Shown: positions 7,586 through 16,473 of the stretch, in pieces
Numbering within the stretch: the stretch's first letter is position 1
Layout: each line of letters starts with the position of its first letter
Origin: Cyanobacteria bacterium FACHB-471
GTDB taxonomy: Bacteria; Cyanobacteriota; Cyanobacteriia; Elainellales; Elainellaceae
Direction: 5' to 3'
DNA: 48,603 bases
NCBI GenBank assembly: GCA_014695345.1
Contig: JACJOC010000105.1
Coordinates: 1 to 48,603, forward strand
Notes under the pieces: generated by a model
The model's input: the letters and a program-made list of their open reading frames with translations, nothing else
Database searches by the model: none
What the model was told of the DNA's origin: nothing
Translations under genes and position numbers: made by a program

Positions 7586-8170
7586 ATGGTTCAGGCACCA
7601 TTAATAACTTTTGAACAATTTCTCGACTTTGATGACGGCACCGAAATCAATGATTACGAGCTGGTCAACGGGAGGCTGGTACTAATGCCAGAACCCGATG
7701 ATTGGCATGAGGCGATCGCATCCTTTTTGGATTTCATGTTCCAAAATGCCTACAGACAAGCTGGCTTGCAATATGCAGTCAAAAGGCGATCGGCACTCTA
7801 CCTGAGTGGAATCAGCAGCCGTAGACCGGATGTGGCGGTTACTGACCAGCCAAAATCATACATGGGAACAAAAGGCATTTACAGTGTGCCTCACCTAATT
7901 GTTGAAATTGCTTCTAGCAACTGGAAGACCGATATTGATACAAAGGCATTGGAATATCAAAATCTTGGCGTGCCTGAGTATTGGATTGTGGATTACAGGG
8001 GGCAAATTTCTACCCAGTGGAGCCAGAGGGAGAAGCGCCCTAAAGTGATTGTTCTGACGTTGGAGAACGGCGAATACAAGCGCAGGGTGTTTAGTGGGAA
8101 TGAAATCATCTCGTGTGTTACCTTCCCCAAGCTTGAGCTGACGGTCGAGCAGATTTTGAAGGCTAGATGA
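7586..8170 (+). CDS. Uma2 family (DUF820) PD-(D/E)XK nuclease-like protein
   Basis: A 194-residue protein of the Uma2 family, greatly expanded in cyanobacteria and related in fold to restriction endonucleases. Visible landmarks are FEQFLDFDDG at the N-terminus, GRLVLMPEPDDWHE, the RRPDVAVTD strand (catalytic Asp) and PHLIVEIASSNW (the ExxS/Q-type strand), then LGVPEYWIVDYRG. Length is normal. The start is preceded by AGAGGCGATCGCT, the same HIP1-containing leader as its neighbours. A close paralogue carrying an internal stop lies at 14936-15526. The cellular role of Uma2 proteins is unsettled. Confidence 0.85.
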   Translation: MVQAPLITFEQFLDFDDGTEINDYELVNGRLVLMPEPDDWHEAIASFLDFMFQNAYRQAGLQYAVKRRSALYLSGISSRRPDVAVTDQPKSYMGTKGIYSVPHLIVEIASSNWKTDIDTKALEYQNLGVPEYWIVDYRGQISTQWSQREKRPKVIVLTLENGEYKRRVFSGNEIISCVTFPKLELTVEQILKAR

Positions 8171-8180
8171 GGCGATCGCC

Positions 8181-8573
8181 GTGAAAAGCAAACCCTTTGC
8201 AGCAATCGCCCTAGCAGTAGCCTTTGCGGTGCCTGTTACCATACCTGCGAGAGCAAACCCAGCAAGGACCACCCCCCCGGCAATTTGTGACACGGGAGCA
8301 GGATGCCTTTGGCTTGGGGTTGCTGGGATCGGAGGAATTACCTATTACATTTGGGAAGACAATCAAACAGGAGGGAGACACTACTCACCTATCGAAAAGC
8401 CTGAAGAGGTAGTCTCAGAGTGGAATGAGCCGATCATTGCGGCAAGCCCTGAAGAGGCAGATCGGGAATGTAGAGTCAGGGCACGGCAGTACAGAGTTTC
8501 GCGCGCCAGAGTTCAACAGCCCAGCAGGATTAGGAGCGGGCAAAACCAGCAGTATCGTTGCTGGTTCAGCTAA
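8181..8573 (+). CDS. Secreted hypothetical protein
   Basis: A 130-residue protein starting at GTG 8181, 10 bases after the Uma2 stop with the spacer GGCGATCGCC. Residues 1-26 form a signal peptide (MKSKPFAAIALAVAFAVPVT then ..PARA) with a likely cleavage after ARA. The mature part has Cys at ICDTGAGC, a Gly-rich hydrophobic strand (LGVAGIGGITYYIWED) and a final ..YRCWFS. It is probably exported to the periplasm. No family is recognised. Confidence 0.6.
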   Translation: MKSKPFAAIALAVAFAVPVTIPARANPARTTPPAICDTGAGCLWLGVAGIGGITYYIWEDNQTGGRHYSPIEKPEEVVSEWNEPIIAASPEEADRECRVRARQYRVSRARVQQPSRIRSGQNQQYRCWFS

Positions 8574-8596
8574 TTGTTAAGCCAGGAGGTGAAAAG

Positions 8597-8920
8597 ATGC
8601 CTGTTTCAGGAAAGTTAGAAGTCACTATCAAAATCAACGAAATGCCTGAAGCAAAAACCGTTGAAAACGGCTGGAAGTCTTTTGAGATAGACTGCGACGG
8701 GCAACTGATAAGTGCAACCGTTAAGCCGAAAGTTTGGAAGAAACTGGAGGATGCTCAGGCAAACTATCCAGAGTGGGTAGCGGCGATCGCAGGCAAAATG
8801 GGCGCTGCAACTGAGCAGGGGTTCGTACTGGAGCAACCCAACATCCAAGTGTTTGAGCGCAAGCCGAAGGAACCTCAAGCAGAAGGTGAGAAAAAGGAGC
8901 AGAAGTTACCAATGGTGTAA
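8597..8920 (+). CDS. Hypothetical small soluble protein
   Basis: A 107-residue protein starting at ATG 8597 with a strong Shine-Dalgarno (AGGAGGTGAAAAG). The start used here overlaps nothing, unlike an earlier frame from 8558 that overlaps the previous gene. The sequence has a beta-rich N-terminus (VSGKLEVTIKINEM) and a Lys/Glu-rich tail. It resembles small cyanobacterial plasmid proteins of unknown role. Confidence 0.6.
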   Translation: MPVSGKLEVTIKINEMPEAKTVENGWKSFEIDCDGQLISATVKPKVWKKLEDAQANYPEWVAAIAGKMGAATEQGFVLEQPNIQVFERKPKEPQAEGEKKEQKLPMV

Positions 8921-8923
8921 CAG

Positions 8924-9007
8924 ATGGTGCAACTATCAGCAGCACAACAGCAAACCATTAATTTGCTGATTGGGAAACTAGCATCTTCGCCCAGTAATGT
9001 CTGCTGA
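8924..9007 (+). CDS. Possible 27-residue ORF
   Basis: A short frame starting 3 bases after the previous stop encodes MVQLSAAQQQTINLLIGKLA and a short tail. Its helix is amphipathic. Without a ribosome binding site of its own it could be a coupled micro-protein or a degraded 3' extension. Support is weak. Confidence 0.25.
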   Translation: MVQLSAAQQQTINLLIGKLASSPSNVC

Positions 9008-9110
9008 TGCTTTGGTTGAAGTAGAAAAGCAAAAGCCAATTGTTGGCACGAAAAGCGATCGCTTGTGTTAGATCTCTGCTAAAATCACGCAAAATGGGAC
9101 AAGTTAACTT

Positions 9111-9329
9111 ATGACCACTGTTGTGAAAGCTACACTAGGGCAACGGATGCGACAAAGGCGGGAGATGCTTGGTCTTTCCCGGCATAAGGTTGCTGTTGCC
9201 TGTGAGGTCACTGAAAATACAGTGACTAACTGGGAGAACGGCAAGCATATCCCGAAGCTGCCGCCGAAACAACTAGTTGCGCTACTCGCAACGCTTCAGT
9301 GGGAACTACAAGACTTAATTGATGATTAG
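9111..9329 (+). CDS. XRE-family helix-turn-helix regulator
   Basis: A 72-residue protein consisting of a single HTH_3 domain: LGQRMRQRREMLGLSRHKVA, then VACEVTENTVTNWENGKHIP with the recognition helix. The NWENGK motif is classic for XRE proteins. It is probably a transcription regulator of the plasmid, possibly of the replication gene that follows after a 390-base gap. The spacing is followed by a hairpin terminator. Confidence 0.8.
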   Translation: MTTVVKATLGQRMRQRREMLGLSRHKVAVACEVTENTVTNWENGKHIPKLPPKQLVALLATLQWELQDLIDD

Positions 9330-9360
9330 AGGAGGAAAGGATCAAACACTAAACATACAA

Positions 9361-9390
9361 AGCCCCTGATAGCAAGCGCTATAGAGGGCT
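9361..9390 (+). terminator. Hairpin terminator after the XRE gene
   Basis: Imperfect stem with arms AGCCCCTGATAGC and GCTATAGAGGGCT around a short loop, followed by GAGAAAAAAC. It lies about 30 bases after the XRE stop and is oriented to end the plus-strand run of small genes. Confidence 0.5.
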
Positions 9391-9720
9391 GAGAAAAAAC
9401 TTTAAAAACCAAAAACCGAGCCGCCTACTCATATCGCATTCCAGGTCGCCAAACTTAGTAATGCAGATTTGAGTTCACCAACGTCCCGGTTCCGGTCTCT
9501 TAGCACTACTAGATGTCTAGCAGGCAAGAATTGTCTATGCTTTTTTCTTTAGTGGATGCACGTAGTTCCGCGAATTCCAGATGGATTCCGGAGAATGCTT
9601 CCATGTCGATATTAGCAAAAAACTACCTTTTTGCCACCCTGACCCTCAGGGTGTAAGAGACCTGAATTCAAAGCAACGTGACGGCTCGGCTTCCCATCCA
9701 ACACCACAGGGTAGCCGACA
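9391..9720. other. Leader of the replication gene, possible origin
   Basis: No gene is visible. The stretch contains a perfect hairpin CACCCTGA / TCAGGGTG (9635-9653, loop of 3) and a few AT-rich tracts. Because it lies between a regulator and the replication protein it should carry the rep promoter and may hold the origin. No obvious iteron array was seen here. Confidence 0.4.
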
Positions 9721-12700
9721 ATGAAAATTTCTTACGATGCAAACTTCAGAATCGTCGAGAAGACCGATCCACAACAACTAAGCTCCAGAGAAGCATTCAA
9801 ATCTACTCAGGGAAGGGGTTGCAAGATAACTCCTCCAATCAAAACTGGAGTAGCGCTCGCCTCTGCACCAAAGACTTTAACGCCATCGCTTGAGCAGTTT
9901 AGCCACAAGATTGAGCAGGAGTTCATTCAGGGATCAGCAATTGACCCTGAACTCTATCAAGCTGCCGTGTCCATCGTTTGTGACGTTGAGGCAACAGAAG
10001 CAGGTGATGTCTTTACGCCCATCCATGAAGCGCTGAACTGGCAATACACACGGTTTGGGTATCAGGTTAAAGAGTCTTTTCAGGCAGCAATCATTCTCAA
10101 TGAAGATGGCTCAACCTGGCAAGCGAAGCTCAGTAACCCGAGATGGGACGCTAAGAAGGGCAAACAGCAAAAGTATGAAACTCCTGTAGGCAACGGATCA
10201 AAGACTTACCTTCCTCCTGTTCCTACAAGCATCAGGCAACGGATCAGCGTCAGGTTTGGGGTAGAAGTGCCCCTGAATGGTTCCTTCTGGCAGTGGCTAG
10301 AGAATCATCCAGAAATTCCCGTCGTCCTGACCGAAGGGGCTAAAAAGGCACTCTCACTCCTCAGCTTGGGGTATGTGGCGCTCGCTCTCTACGGGGTCAA
10401 TGGCGGCTACTCCACGAAAGATCGCTTAGGAAACCCTATTGATCCCTCCCTCATTCCTGACTTAGAGCGATTTGCTACAGCAGGACGGCGAACCTGCCTT
10501 GCCTTTGACCAGGATGAAAAGTTCAAAACCCAGCGGCGGGTTAACACCGCTCTAACTCGATTTGGCAGTTTGCTGAAGGCTGCTGGCTGTGATGTGGCGA
10601 TCGCCATCTGGGATGGGGAGCAGGGCAAAGCGAAGGGGGTCGATGACCTAGTCGCCACTCGCGGCGCTGATGCCTGGCACCAGGCGCACGACGGGTCCCT
10701 CCCACTCGAACACTGGAGGATCTGGCAGCGGCTAGAAAATCGCCTGACCTATAGCGCTGCGCTGCGAGTTAGCACGGCTGATTTAAGCACTTTGCAGATA
10801 GCGAATCTCCCGGAGCAGGGAATTATTGCCATTGCCTCATCAAAGGGATCAGGTAAAACGAAGTTTCTTGGATCGGTTACTGGCGGTGCTGAAAAAGTAA
10901 TTGCAGCAGGGCACCGAACTGCACTGATGCGGAACCTTTGCGATCGCTTGCAGCTTGGCTACCGGGGCGATCTGGACAAGGTAGCCGGAGAATTCATTAA
11001 CGGCTGTGCCTATACGCTGCGGGTTGGACTGTGCGTGGATAGCCTGCTTGCGATCAACCCTAGCCGCTTTGCAGGATGCGATTTGATTCTGGATGAAGTG
11101 GTGCAAGTCGTTCGCCATTTGCTAACCAGCTCGACCTGCCAGAAGGAAGGAAAACGCCCTGCATTGCTAGCCCGTTTCCGAGAACTGATTCAAGCGGCGC
11201 GGCGGGTTCTGCTGGCTGACGCGGATCTAGACAATGCGACGCTCAATTACATTCAGGATTTGCGCGGGGACGATTCGTCTGTTTTCCTCATCCGCAACGA
11301 TTACACCCCCACTGGCTACCCGGTGCGGTTTATTCAGGCTTCTGACCAGACCACCGTTATCGGCGAGCTACTTGAGGCTGTGCAACAACTAGAAGCTGGC
11401 AAAGTGCTGATGGTTTGCACCGACAACAAGGGGAAAGCGATCGCCCGTCTAATTGCCAAAGAATCGCCCCAAAAGCGTGTCCTGCTAATCAATTCCGAAA
11501 CCAGCGGCAGCGAGTGCGAACGAGAGTTTATTCAAAGCCCTGATGTCGTCCTGGAGCGGGGCGAGTATGACGTGATTATTGCTTCTCCGTCAATGGCAAC
11601 GGGAGTCAGCATTGAAACTCAAGGCATTATCAGTCAGGTCTTTGGAATTTTCACGGGCGGTAGCTCCACCGATGCTGACATGGCTCAGGCGCTAGGACGG
11701 GTGAGAGAAGCTGTTGAGCGGGTGGTCTGGTGTGCTAAGCGAGGCTTCAATTTTAGCAAGGTTAGCCGCTCAACCAATGCACTTGAAGTAAAGTCTCACC
11801 TGCAATCAAGGACAAGTGCCACAGTTAGATTGGTTCGCTCTGGGCTGAGGGAAGATACCGTTGAGGCGATCTCCAGCTACGACTGGCAAGCTGACCCACA
11901 CGTCAATTTGTTTAGCCGGATGAGTGCGGCGCAGAACTTCTCAATGCACAGCCTGAATACTGCTCTCTTGGTACGGCTAAAGTATGAAGGAAATCGGGTT
12001 CAAGTTGAAGATCATGGCTCTAACATTGCTATTAAACAACTGCTGCGCGACGCAAAAAACGAGCTGAAGCAGATGGATGCGGTGGCACTGATCAATGCCC
12101 CCCAGCTCACTTACTCCGAACTCCTTCTACTTGAGCAGCGCGAAACCTTAAGCTCAGAAGAACATTTAGCCCTTTCACGGTTCTACCTGGCTGATTTCTA
12201 TTGCCTGGATACCCTGACTGTAGAGGATGTCCTATGGGATGAAGCGGGGCGGCGACGGGGGGAACTGCTCAGCTTAGAAGCGCAGCTCTACCCCGGCATG
12301 GCAATTGACTTCACTGCAAAAACATTGCAGAAGCAGGCATCCTGGAATCGAGGGATTTGTCCCTGGGATATCAGCGGCTCTGAACTGCGTCGCGCTCTCA
12401 GGGCAAAGCTTGGGTTAGAGACGTTTTTGAATCCCGATCGAGAGTGGACTAAATATGACCTAGAGGAGGTGGCGAGCGCCGCAAGACAGTTGGCTCCACA
12501 AGTCAAAATTGCATTGAACTTCACCGTTAGCTCAAAGGTGAGTGATACCCAAATTGTTCACCAGCTTCTGTCTCAGATGGGTGTGAAAACTGTTTGGCGA
12601 TGGTCACGCTCGGTGGAGGGGCACAAAGGCGAAAAGCTGCGAGTTTATCGCCTTGATATCGAGCATTGGCAACGGGTGACCGGAATCTTGAACGAGCGCA

Positions 12701-12978
12701 AAGTGAGGCGAGAGCGGTTTACTCAGGACGGCTCTGCTCCTGGATCTACCCCCCAGTTATGTAATCAAACCTCAGGGGCTGATCCAACCCAAAATAAGGG
12801 ATGTGAACCGGATCAGCGGTTATTGCTTAGATTTCTGGGAGACGTGAAAGAACTTCTGGCAAATGTCACAACTTCAGAATCAATAGAGGAAATAGAGCAG
12901 GGAAGCCCTAGCCGGTTCTCCCTTCATAGGGAAGCAACCTCCAAAGACTTGAGCAGAGAGTTTTTCGAGGAGGCTTAG
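9721..12978 (+). CDS. Plasmid replication protein, DUF3854 plus helicase-like ATPase (CyRepA1-like)
   Basis: A 1085-residue protein. The N-terminal third carries the toprim-like DUF3854 region (VVLTEGAKKALSLLSLGYVA then LYGVNGGY and LAFDQDEKF, about residues 195-265), as in primase-like replication proteins. A Walker A (SSKGSGKT, about residue 375) is followed by DLILDEV (about 455), IIASPSMATGVSI, and an ALGRVRE arginine-finger motif (about 660), a helicase core. This arrangement matches the CyRepA1 type of replication initiator found on large cyanobacterial plasmids. The ATG at 9721 is the first in frame; no strong Shine-Dalgarno is seen. The C-terminus is charged and probably flexible. It marks this DNA as a plasmid or an integrated plasmid. 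Confidence 0.8.
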   Translation: MKISYDANFRIVEKTDPQQLSSREAFKSTQGRGCKITPPIKTGVALASAPKTLTPSLEQFSHKIEQEFIQGSAIDPELYQAAVSIVCDVEATEAGDVFTPIHEALNWQYTRFGYQVKESFQAAIILNEDGSTWQAKLSNPRWDAKKGKQQKYETPVGNGSKTYLPPVPTSIRQRISVRFGVEVPLNGSFWQWLENHPEIPVVLTEGAKKALSLLSLGYVALALYGVNGGYSTKDRLGNPIDPSLIPDLERFATAGRRTCLAFDQDEKFKTQRRVNTALTRFGSLLKAAGCDVAIAIWDGEQGKAKGVDDLVATRGADAWHQAHDGSLPLEHWRIWQRLENRLTYSAALRVSTADLSTLQIANLPEQGIIAIASSKGSGKTKFLGSVTGGAEKVIAAGHRTALMRNLCDRLQLGYRGDLDKVAGEFINGCAYTLRVGLCVDSLLAINPSRFAGCDLILDEVVQVVRHLLTSSTCQKEGKRPALLARFRELIQAARRVLLADADLDNATLNYIQDLRGDDSSVFLIRNDYTPTGYPVRFIQASDQTTVIGELLEAVQQLEAGKVLMVCTDNKGKAIARLIAKESPQKRVLLINSETSGSECEREFIQSPDVVLERGEYDVIIASPSMATGVSIETQGIISQVFGIFTGGSSTDADMAQALGRVREAVERVVWCAKRGFNFSKVSRSTNALEVKSHLQSRTSATVRLVRSGLREDTVEAISSYDWQADPHVNLFSRMSAAQNFSMHSLNTALLVRLKYEGNRVQVEDHGSNIAIKQLLRDAKNELKQMDAVALINAPQLTYSELLLLEQRETLSSEEHLALSRFYLADFYCLDTLTVEDVLWDEAGRRRGELLSLEAQLYPGMAIDFTAKTLQKQASWNRGICPWDISGSELRRALRAKLGLETFLNPDREWTKYDLEEVASAARQLAPQVKIALNFTVSSKVSDTQIVHQLLSQMGVKTVWRWSRSVEGHKGEKLRVYRLDIEHWQRVTGILNERKVRRERFTQDGSAPGSTPQLCNQTSGADPTQNKGCEPDQRLLLRFLGDVKELLANVTTSESIEEIEQGSPSRFSLHREATSKDLSREFFEEA

Positions 12979-13270
12979 TTTTAGCAACGGATACCGACTT
13001 GGAAAATCCTCACAGTTACGCTGTTGCTGAGGCATTCTTGGATTAGACAGAGGAGCAATCTATGAGCTTCTTGGCTGCTAAGGCGATTAGTGAGGCGGTG
13101 AAGTCCTGAAGGAAGGGAAAGCCAGGAAATTCATCGAGTTCTGGTTGAACAGAGTTTCCGTACCACTAAGAATCTTGATTCTGAGTCCGCAACGTTGGGA
13201 AATCTGAAGCAAGGAAGGAAACGGTTGTTCTCCTTCTGAATGCAGAAAACATTTCCAAAGAATAAACATC
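12979..13270. other. Noncoding gap after the replication gene, with a possible micro-ORF
   Basis: The gap holds a 16-codon frame at 13062-13109 (MSFLAAKAISEAVKS) with a GAGGAG Shine-Dalgarno, which could be a short peptide or a remnant. The 21 bases at 12971-12991 (overlapping the rep stop codon) recur exactly at 26614-26634. No other structure was recognised. Confidence 0.4.
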
Positions 13271-14137
13271 ATGAGAACCAACCTGCTATCGGCTCTAATC
13301 AAGCTCGCGATCGGTAGTGTCTTGCCAGCAGCCTCTTTTCTAATATCTCAAGCTGCCTTAGCAGATGCGGTATTTCCAGTCGATCAAGTTCTTCCTCAAT
13401 TACAGCAAGGAACTAGAGTTCCTATTCTGTTGCCAAATCAGGTTCCCCTCTTGGATCAGGTCTATTTTGATAGCACTGTAGAAGAGAATAGCTACAGTGT
13501 TGATTTTGTATATACACCAGACTGCCAAGCTACAGCCTGTTATGCCGGAACAATTCGAGCAGAACGGGGAGGGCAGTTGCCTACTTTAGAACCTGGAGAG
13601 TCCTTTCAGACCGTCCAGCTAGCTGGAGGAGTTAGAGGTCAATTTGTAAACTTCTGCGGAGCGTATTGCACGGCTGTTCTTTCATGGCAGTCTGAGGGTG
13701 TTCTATACGAAGTCATCCTCAAGAATGGGGCACAAGAAGAGCTGGTTCAGATTGCTAACTCTGCCATTGAAGCAGGCTTTCGATCCACTGTTGCATCAGG
13801 TAGTCGTTTCACCGGAAGCGGTTTGATTCTACAGGAGACAGGAGCTTTAGACTCTAGCTCACCACTTCTGTCGTCAGATGGCAGCCCCTACCAGGAATAT
13901 CAATTCCAGGGTCAAGCAGGACAAGCGGTAACAATAACGATGGAGAGCAATGATTTTGATACGTATCTGCTTCTAGTAGACGCAAATAGTAACGTAGTAG
14001 CTGAAAACGACGACATTAGTACTGACAATTTCAATTCGGAGATTAGAACCAACCTACCTCGCACTGGCACGTATTACGTTGTCGCTAACTCCTACGATGC
14101 CAGTGGACGAGGTTCTTACATTGTGACGGTTCGTTGA
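13271..14137 (+). CDS. Secreted protein with a C-terminal PPC domain
   Basis: A 288-residue protein with a signal peptide at residues 1-32 (LIKLAIGSVLPAASFLISQA then ALA). The central part has Cys pairs (CQATACYAG; FCGAYCTAVL). The last 95 residues form a bacterial pre-peptidase C-terminal (PPC) beta-sandwich: YQEYQFQGQAGQAVTITMES, FDTYLLLVDANSNVVAENDD and GTYYVVANSYDASGRGSYIV. PPC domains occur at the ends of secreted proteases and surface proteins. No peptidase domain is present here, so this is a stand-alone secreted carrier. It converges tail-to-tail with the next gene. Confidence 0.75.
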   Translation: MRTNLLSALIKLAIGSVLPAASFLISQAALADAVFPVDQVLPQLQQGTRVPILLPNQVPLLDQVYFDSTVEENSYSVDFVYTPDCQATACYAGTIRAERGGQLPTLEPGESFQTVQLAGGVRGQFVNFCGAYCTAVLSWQSEGVLYEVILKNGAQEELVQIANSAIEAGFRSTVASGSRFTGSGLILQETGALDSSSPLLSSDGSPYQEYQFQGQAGQAVTITMESNDFDTYLLLVDANSNVVAENDDISTDNFNSEIRTNLPRTGTYYVVANSYDASGRGSYIVTVR

Positions 14138-14142
14138 AGCAG

Positions 14143-14682
14143 CTAGTCAATAGGTTCGAGTTGACTGTTGTGAATGTATCCTCTAGAGCCGCAAGCATCT
14201 GTAATTGCCCAATCACCATCCCGGCCATAGACATTGACAGTACTTATAGAGCGGATGGTGCATTGTACAGATCCATTAGGACTCGTTCTTACATTGGATG
14301 GGGGAGCAAAGACGAGCCAACTTAGCTCCCTAGTTCCTTCGTAAATTGTTTCTGAAGCGTAGCTATAGCCACCATTACAAACTAAACGAACCATCTCAGC
14401 CGTAGTTGCAGATTGAGGGCTATGAACTACACCATCCTCGAACGTAGTCCAGGTACCATTTCCACAGTTCGCCTGGCTATAACGTTCGTCATTGCCAAGG
14501 TAATAGGTGAAATCCACACTTCTGGCGCTAACACGGCTAATTGAGTTCAGGTCGATGTTCACCTGTTGCCCACCGACTGCTTGTCCAAGATAATGGAGTG
14601 AACTTTGTGCCTGAGCTGCTGAAGATGAGATAGCTAATACTCCAGCACTGAGAGCTATGGTAATTCGTTGAGCCAGTTTCAT
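14143..14682 (-). CDS. Secreted protein with a bacterial SH3 domain
   Basis: A 179-residue protein starting at ATG 14680-14682, chosen because a signal peptide follows directly (MKLAQRITIALSAGVLAISS then SAAQAQ); longer upstream frames lack this. Residues about 125-177 look like an SH3_3 domain (SNVRTSPNGSVQCTI, then VNVYGRDGDWAITDACGSRG and YIHNSQL), with two Cys that could form a disulphide. Such domains often bind cell-wall peptides. The middle region is a beta-rich unknown domain with three further Cys. The stop faces the previous gene's stop at a distance of 5 bases. Confidence 0.7.
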   Translation of the reverse strand: MKLAQRITIALSAGVLAISSSAAQAQSSLHYLGQAVGGQQVNIDLNSISRVSARSVDFTYYLGNDERYSQANCGNGTWTTFEDGVVHSPQSATTAEMVRLVCNGGYSYASETIYEGTRELSWLVFAPPSNVRTSPNGSVQCTIRSISTVNVYGRDGDWAITDACGSRGYIHNSQLEPID

Positions 14683-14935
14683 AAGTTGCCTTGGGAGATT
14701 GACAAAAATCCTATTTAGAGTTCCCAAGGATGCTTGGCAATTACGCTGCTCCTTCTTGACAAAAGAGAGTTGATAGAAGTGGACAGAGAAGGTCCTTGTA
14801 AGCTTCTTGAGTGCTGAAGTTATCATTAAGGCAGTAAAACCCGAAATAACGTACGACAGCAAACGCATCAAAGTTAAGTTGAGATAGAAAACTGGCATCC
14901 AATCCCGGACCAGCAGAGCAAATAAGGCGATCGCC

Positions 14936-15526
14936 ATGATTCAAGCAGTACCGAGGCTTTTAAGCTTTGAAGAATTCCTCGACTTTGATGACGGGACAGA
15001 GCTGAATGAATACGAACTGGTCGATGGGAGGCTGGTGCTAATGCCAGAACCCGATGATTGGCACGAAGCGATCGCTGCCTTCTTGGACTTCATGTTTTAG
15101 TTGAGCGCTCGCAATGCTGAGTTACCTCTGACAACCCGGAAGCGAACAGCGCTGTATTTGCAGGAGGCATACGGACGTAGACCTGATGTCGCCGTCATAG
15201 ACAAGCCCAAGTCTTATATGGGCAAAAGAGGTATTTACACCACGCCCCACATGATTGTCGAGATTGCATCGAGCAATTGGAGTACGGATTTAGTTGAGAA
15301 ACTAGAGGAATACGAAAAGCTAGGCGTGACTGAATATTGGATTGTTGACTACCGGGGACAAATTTCTGCTCGGTGGAGTGAGAGGGAAAAACGTCCCAAG
15401 GTGATTGTTCTATCCTTGGAGAACGGGGAGTACAGACGGGGAGAGTTTATTGGAGATGAAGTTGTCCCCTGTCTCACGTTTCCAGCCTTGAAGCTGACGG
15501 TTAAACAAATCCTAGAGGCTAATTGA
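14936..15526 (+). pseudogene. Uma2 paralogue interrupted by an in-frame amber stop
   Basis: The frame starts at ATG 14936 after AAGGCGATCGCC, the same leader as the intact Uma2 gene, and its product closely follows the paralogue at 7586-8170 (FLDFDDGTELNEYELVDGRL and so on). Codon 55 (15098-15100) is TAG where the paralogue has CAG (Gln in MFQNA). After it the same frame continues without shift: RRPDVAVIDKPKSYMG, PHMIVEIASSNW and LGVTEYWIVDYRG are all intact. A single C to T change explains the break. A shorter product could in principle begin at TTG 15101, but it would lack the N-terminal strands. Confidence 0.8.
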
Positions 15527-15589
15527 CCAACTTCGTCAGGTCAGTGATCGAAAACGCTCCTCCGGCTTGATCTGATGGTCAGGGCTTTC

Positions 15590-15629
15590 AGATATCCCTA
15601 AGTCTAGATATCTAGATTTAGGGATATCT
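15590..15629. promoter_or_regulatory. 40-bp near-perfect palindrome upstream of parA (parS/operator candidate)
   Basis: The sequence from AGATATCCCTAA through TCTAGATATCTAGA to TTAGGGATATCT reads nearly the same on both strands, with only one mismatched pair flanking the TCTAGATATCTAGA centre. A half site (CTATCTAGAAATC) follows at about 15649. It lies 80 bases before parA. The same core recurs inside the downstream gene. It is probably the binding site of the RHH partner, serving as operator, centromere, or both. Confidence 0.65.
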
Positions 15630-15708
15630 ACGATTCTGGACATCTCACTATCTAGAAATCTTTTCACATAACCTGTATCCTTGCGGTATCGAAATTAAAA
15701 GTTCAACT

Positions 15709-16473
15709 ATGCGGACTTGCTCATGCATTTCCCTTTCGGGTGGGCAGGGAAAGACGACCACCATCTTTTTTACTTCACTTCTGTTGGCTCAGCAGGGTAA
15801 GCGGGTGTTGGCGATCGACTCTGACCCACAGGCTAACCTCACCTTCTACCTCGGTCATGAGGTGCAGTCTAATCAACCGAGCCTTTTAGAAGTGCTGACA
15901 GGACAGGTTAGGACTGAGGATGGCATTTATGAGACGGGTTACGAGAATTTGTTTCTTATTCCTGCCGATCGCGGCTTGTTTAAGGTTTCAGACTATCTGA
16001 GCAGCAGCGGCACTGGAGCGTTCATCCTTAAGCTGCGGCTTAAAGCGGTTGCCAATTTGTTTGACTATGTTCTGATTGATGTCCAGCCTTCCCGCTCTCA
16101 GCTGTGTCTGACCGCAGTGGGGGCTTCAGATTGTGTTCTCATTCCTGTGGAAGCCAATGTCAAAGGGATGAACAGTTTGATTGATACTTTGGACTTTCTT
16201 CAGGAGCAGTCAAATTTGATGGCCTTTACTGGAAAAATTTTGGGGGTGGTGCCATTCCGCGATCGCTGGGTTGGGAACACGCAGACTTTGGAGGGCCGGC
16301 AAAATATTGAGGCAATGAAGGAGTTTGTTGGCAGTACTCCCATTCTTGCCTCGATTCGGGAGTCGGAGAAATTTAAGAGTGCCATCCGTCAAGGAAAACT
16401 GCTCTCAGAGATGGGGCAGACAGATTTACAGTACCCCTTTGAACAGATTGTTGAGGCTCTGGGATATGAATGA
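15709..16473 (+). CDS. parA: ParA/MinD-type partition ATPase
   Basis: A 254-residue protein. The deviant Walker A motif SLSGGQGKTTT (residues about 8-17) is followed by VLAIDSDPQANLTFYLG, the Walker A' region, and LFDYVLIDVQPS, the Walker B region, as in type Ib ParA proteins. These dimerise on nucleoid DNA with ATP and move plasmids through a partner that binds parS. The start is ATG 15709, after the palindromic site. The stop overlaps the next gene's start (ATGA), a strong sign of an operon. Length matches short ParA proteins lacking an N-terminal HTH. Confidence 0.85.
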   Translation: MRTCSCISLSGGQGKTTTIFFTSLLLAQQGKRVLAIDSDPQANLTFYLGHEVQSNQPSLLEVLTGQVRTEDGIYETGYENLFLIPADRGLFKVSDYLSSSGTGAFILKLRLKAVANLFDYVLIDVQPSRSQLCLTAVGASDCVLIPVEANVKGMNSLIDTLDFLQEQSNLMAFTGKILGVVPFRDRWVGNTQTLEGRQNIEAMKEFVGSTPILASIRESEKFKSAIRQGKLLSEMGQTDLQYPFEQIVEALGYE

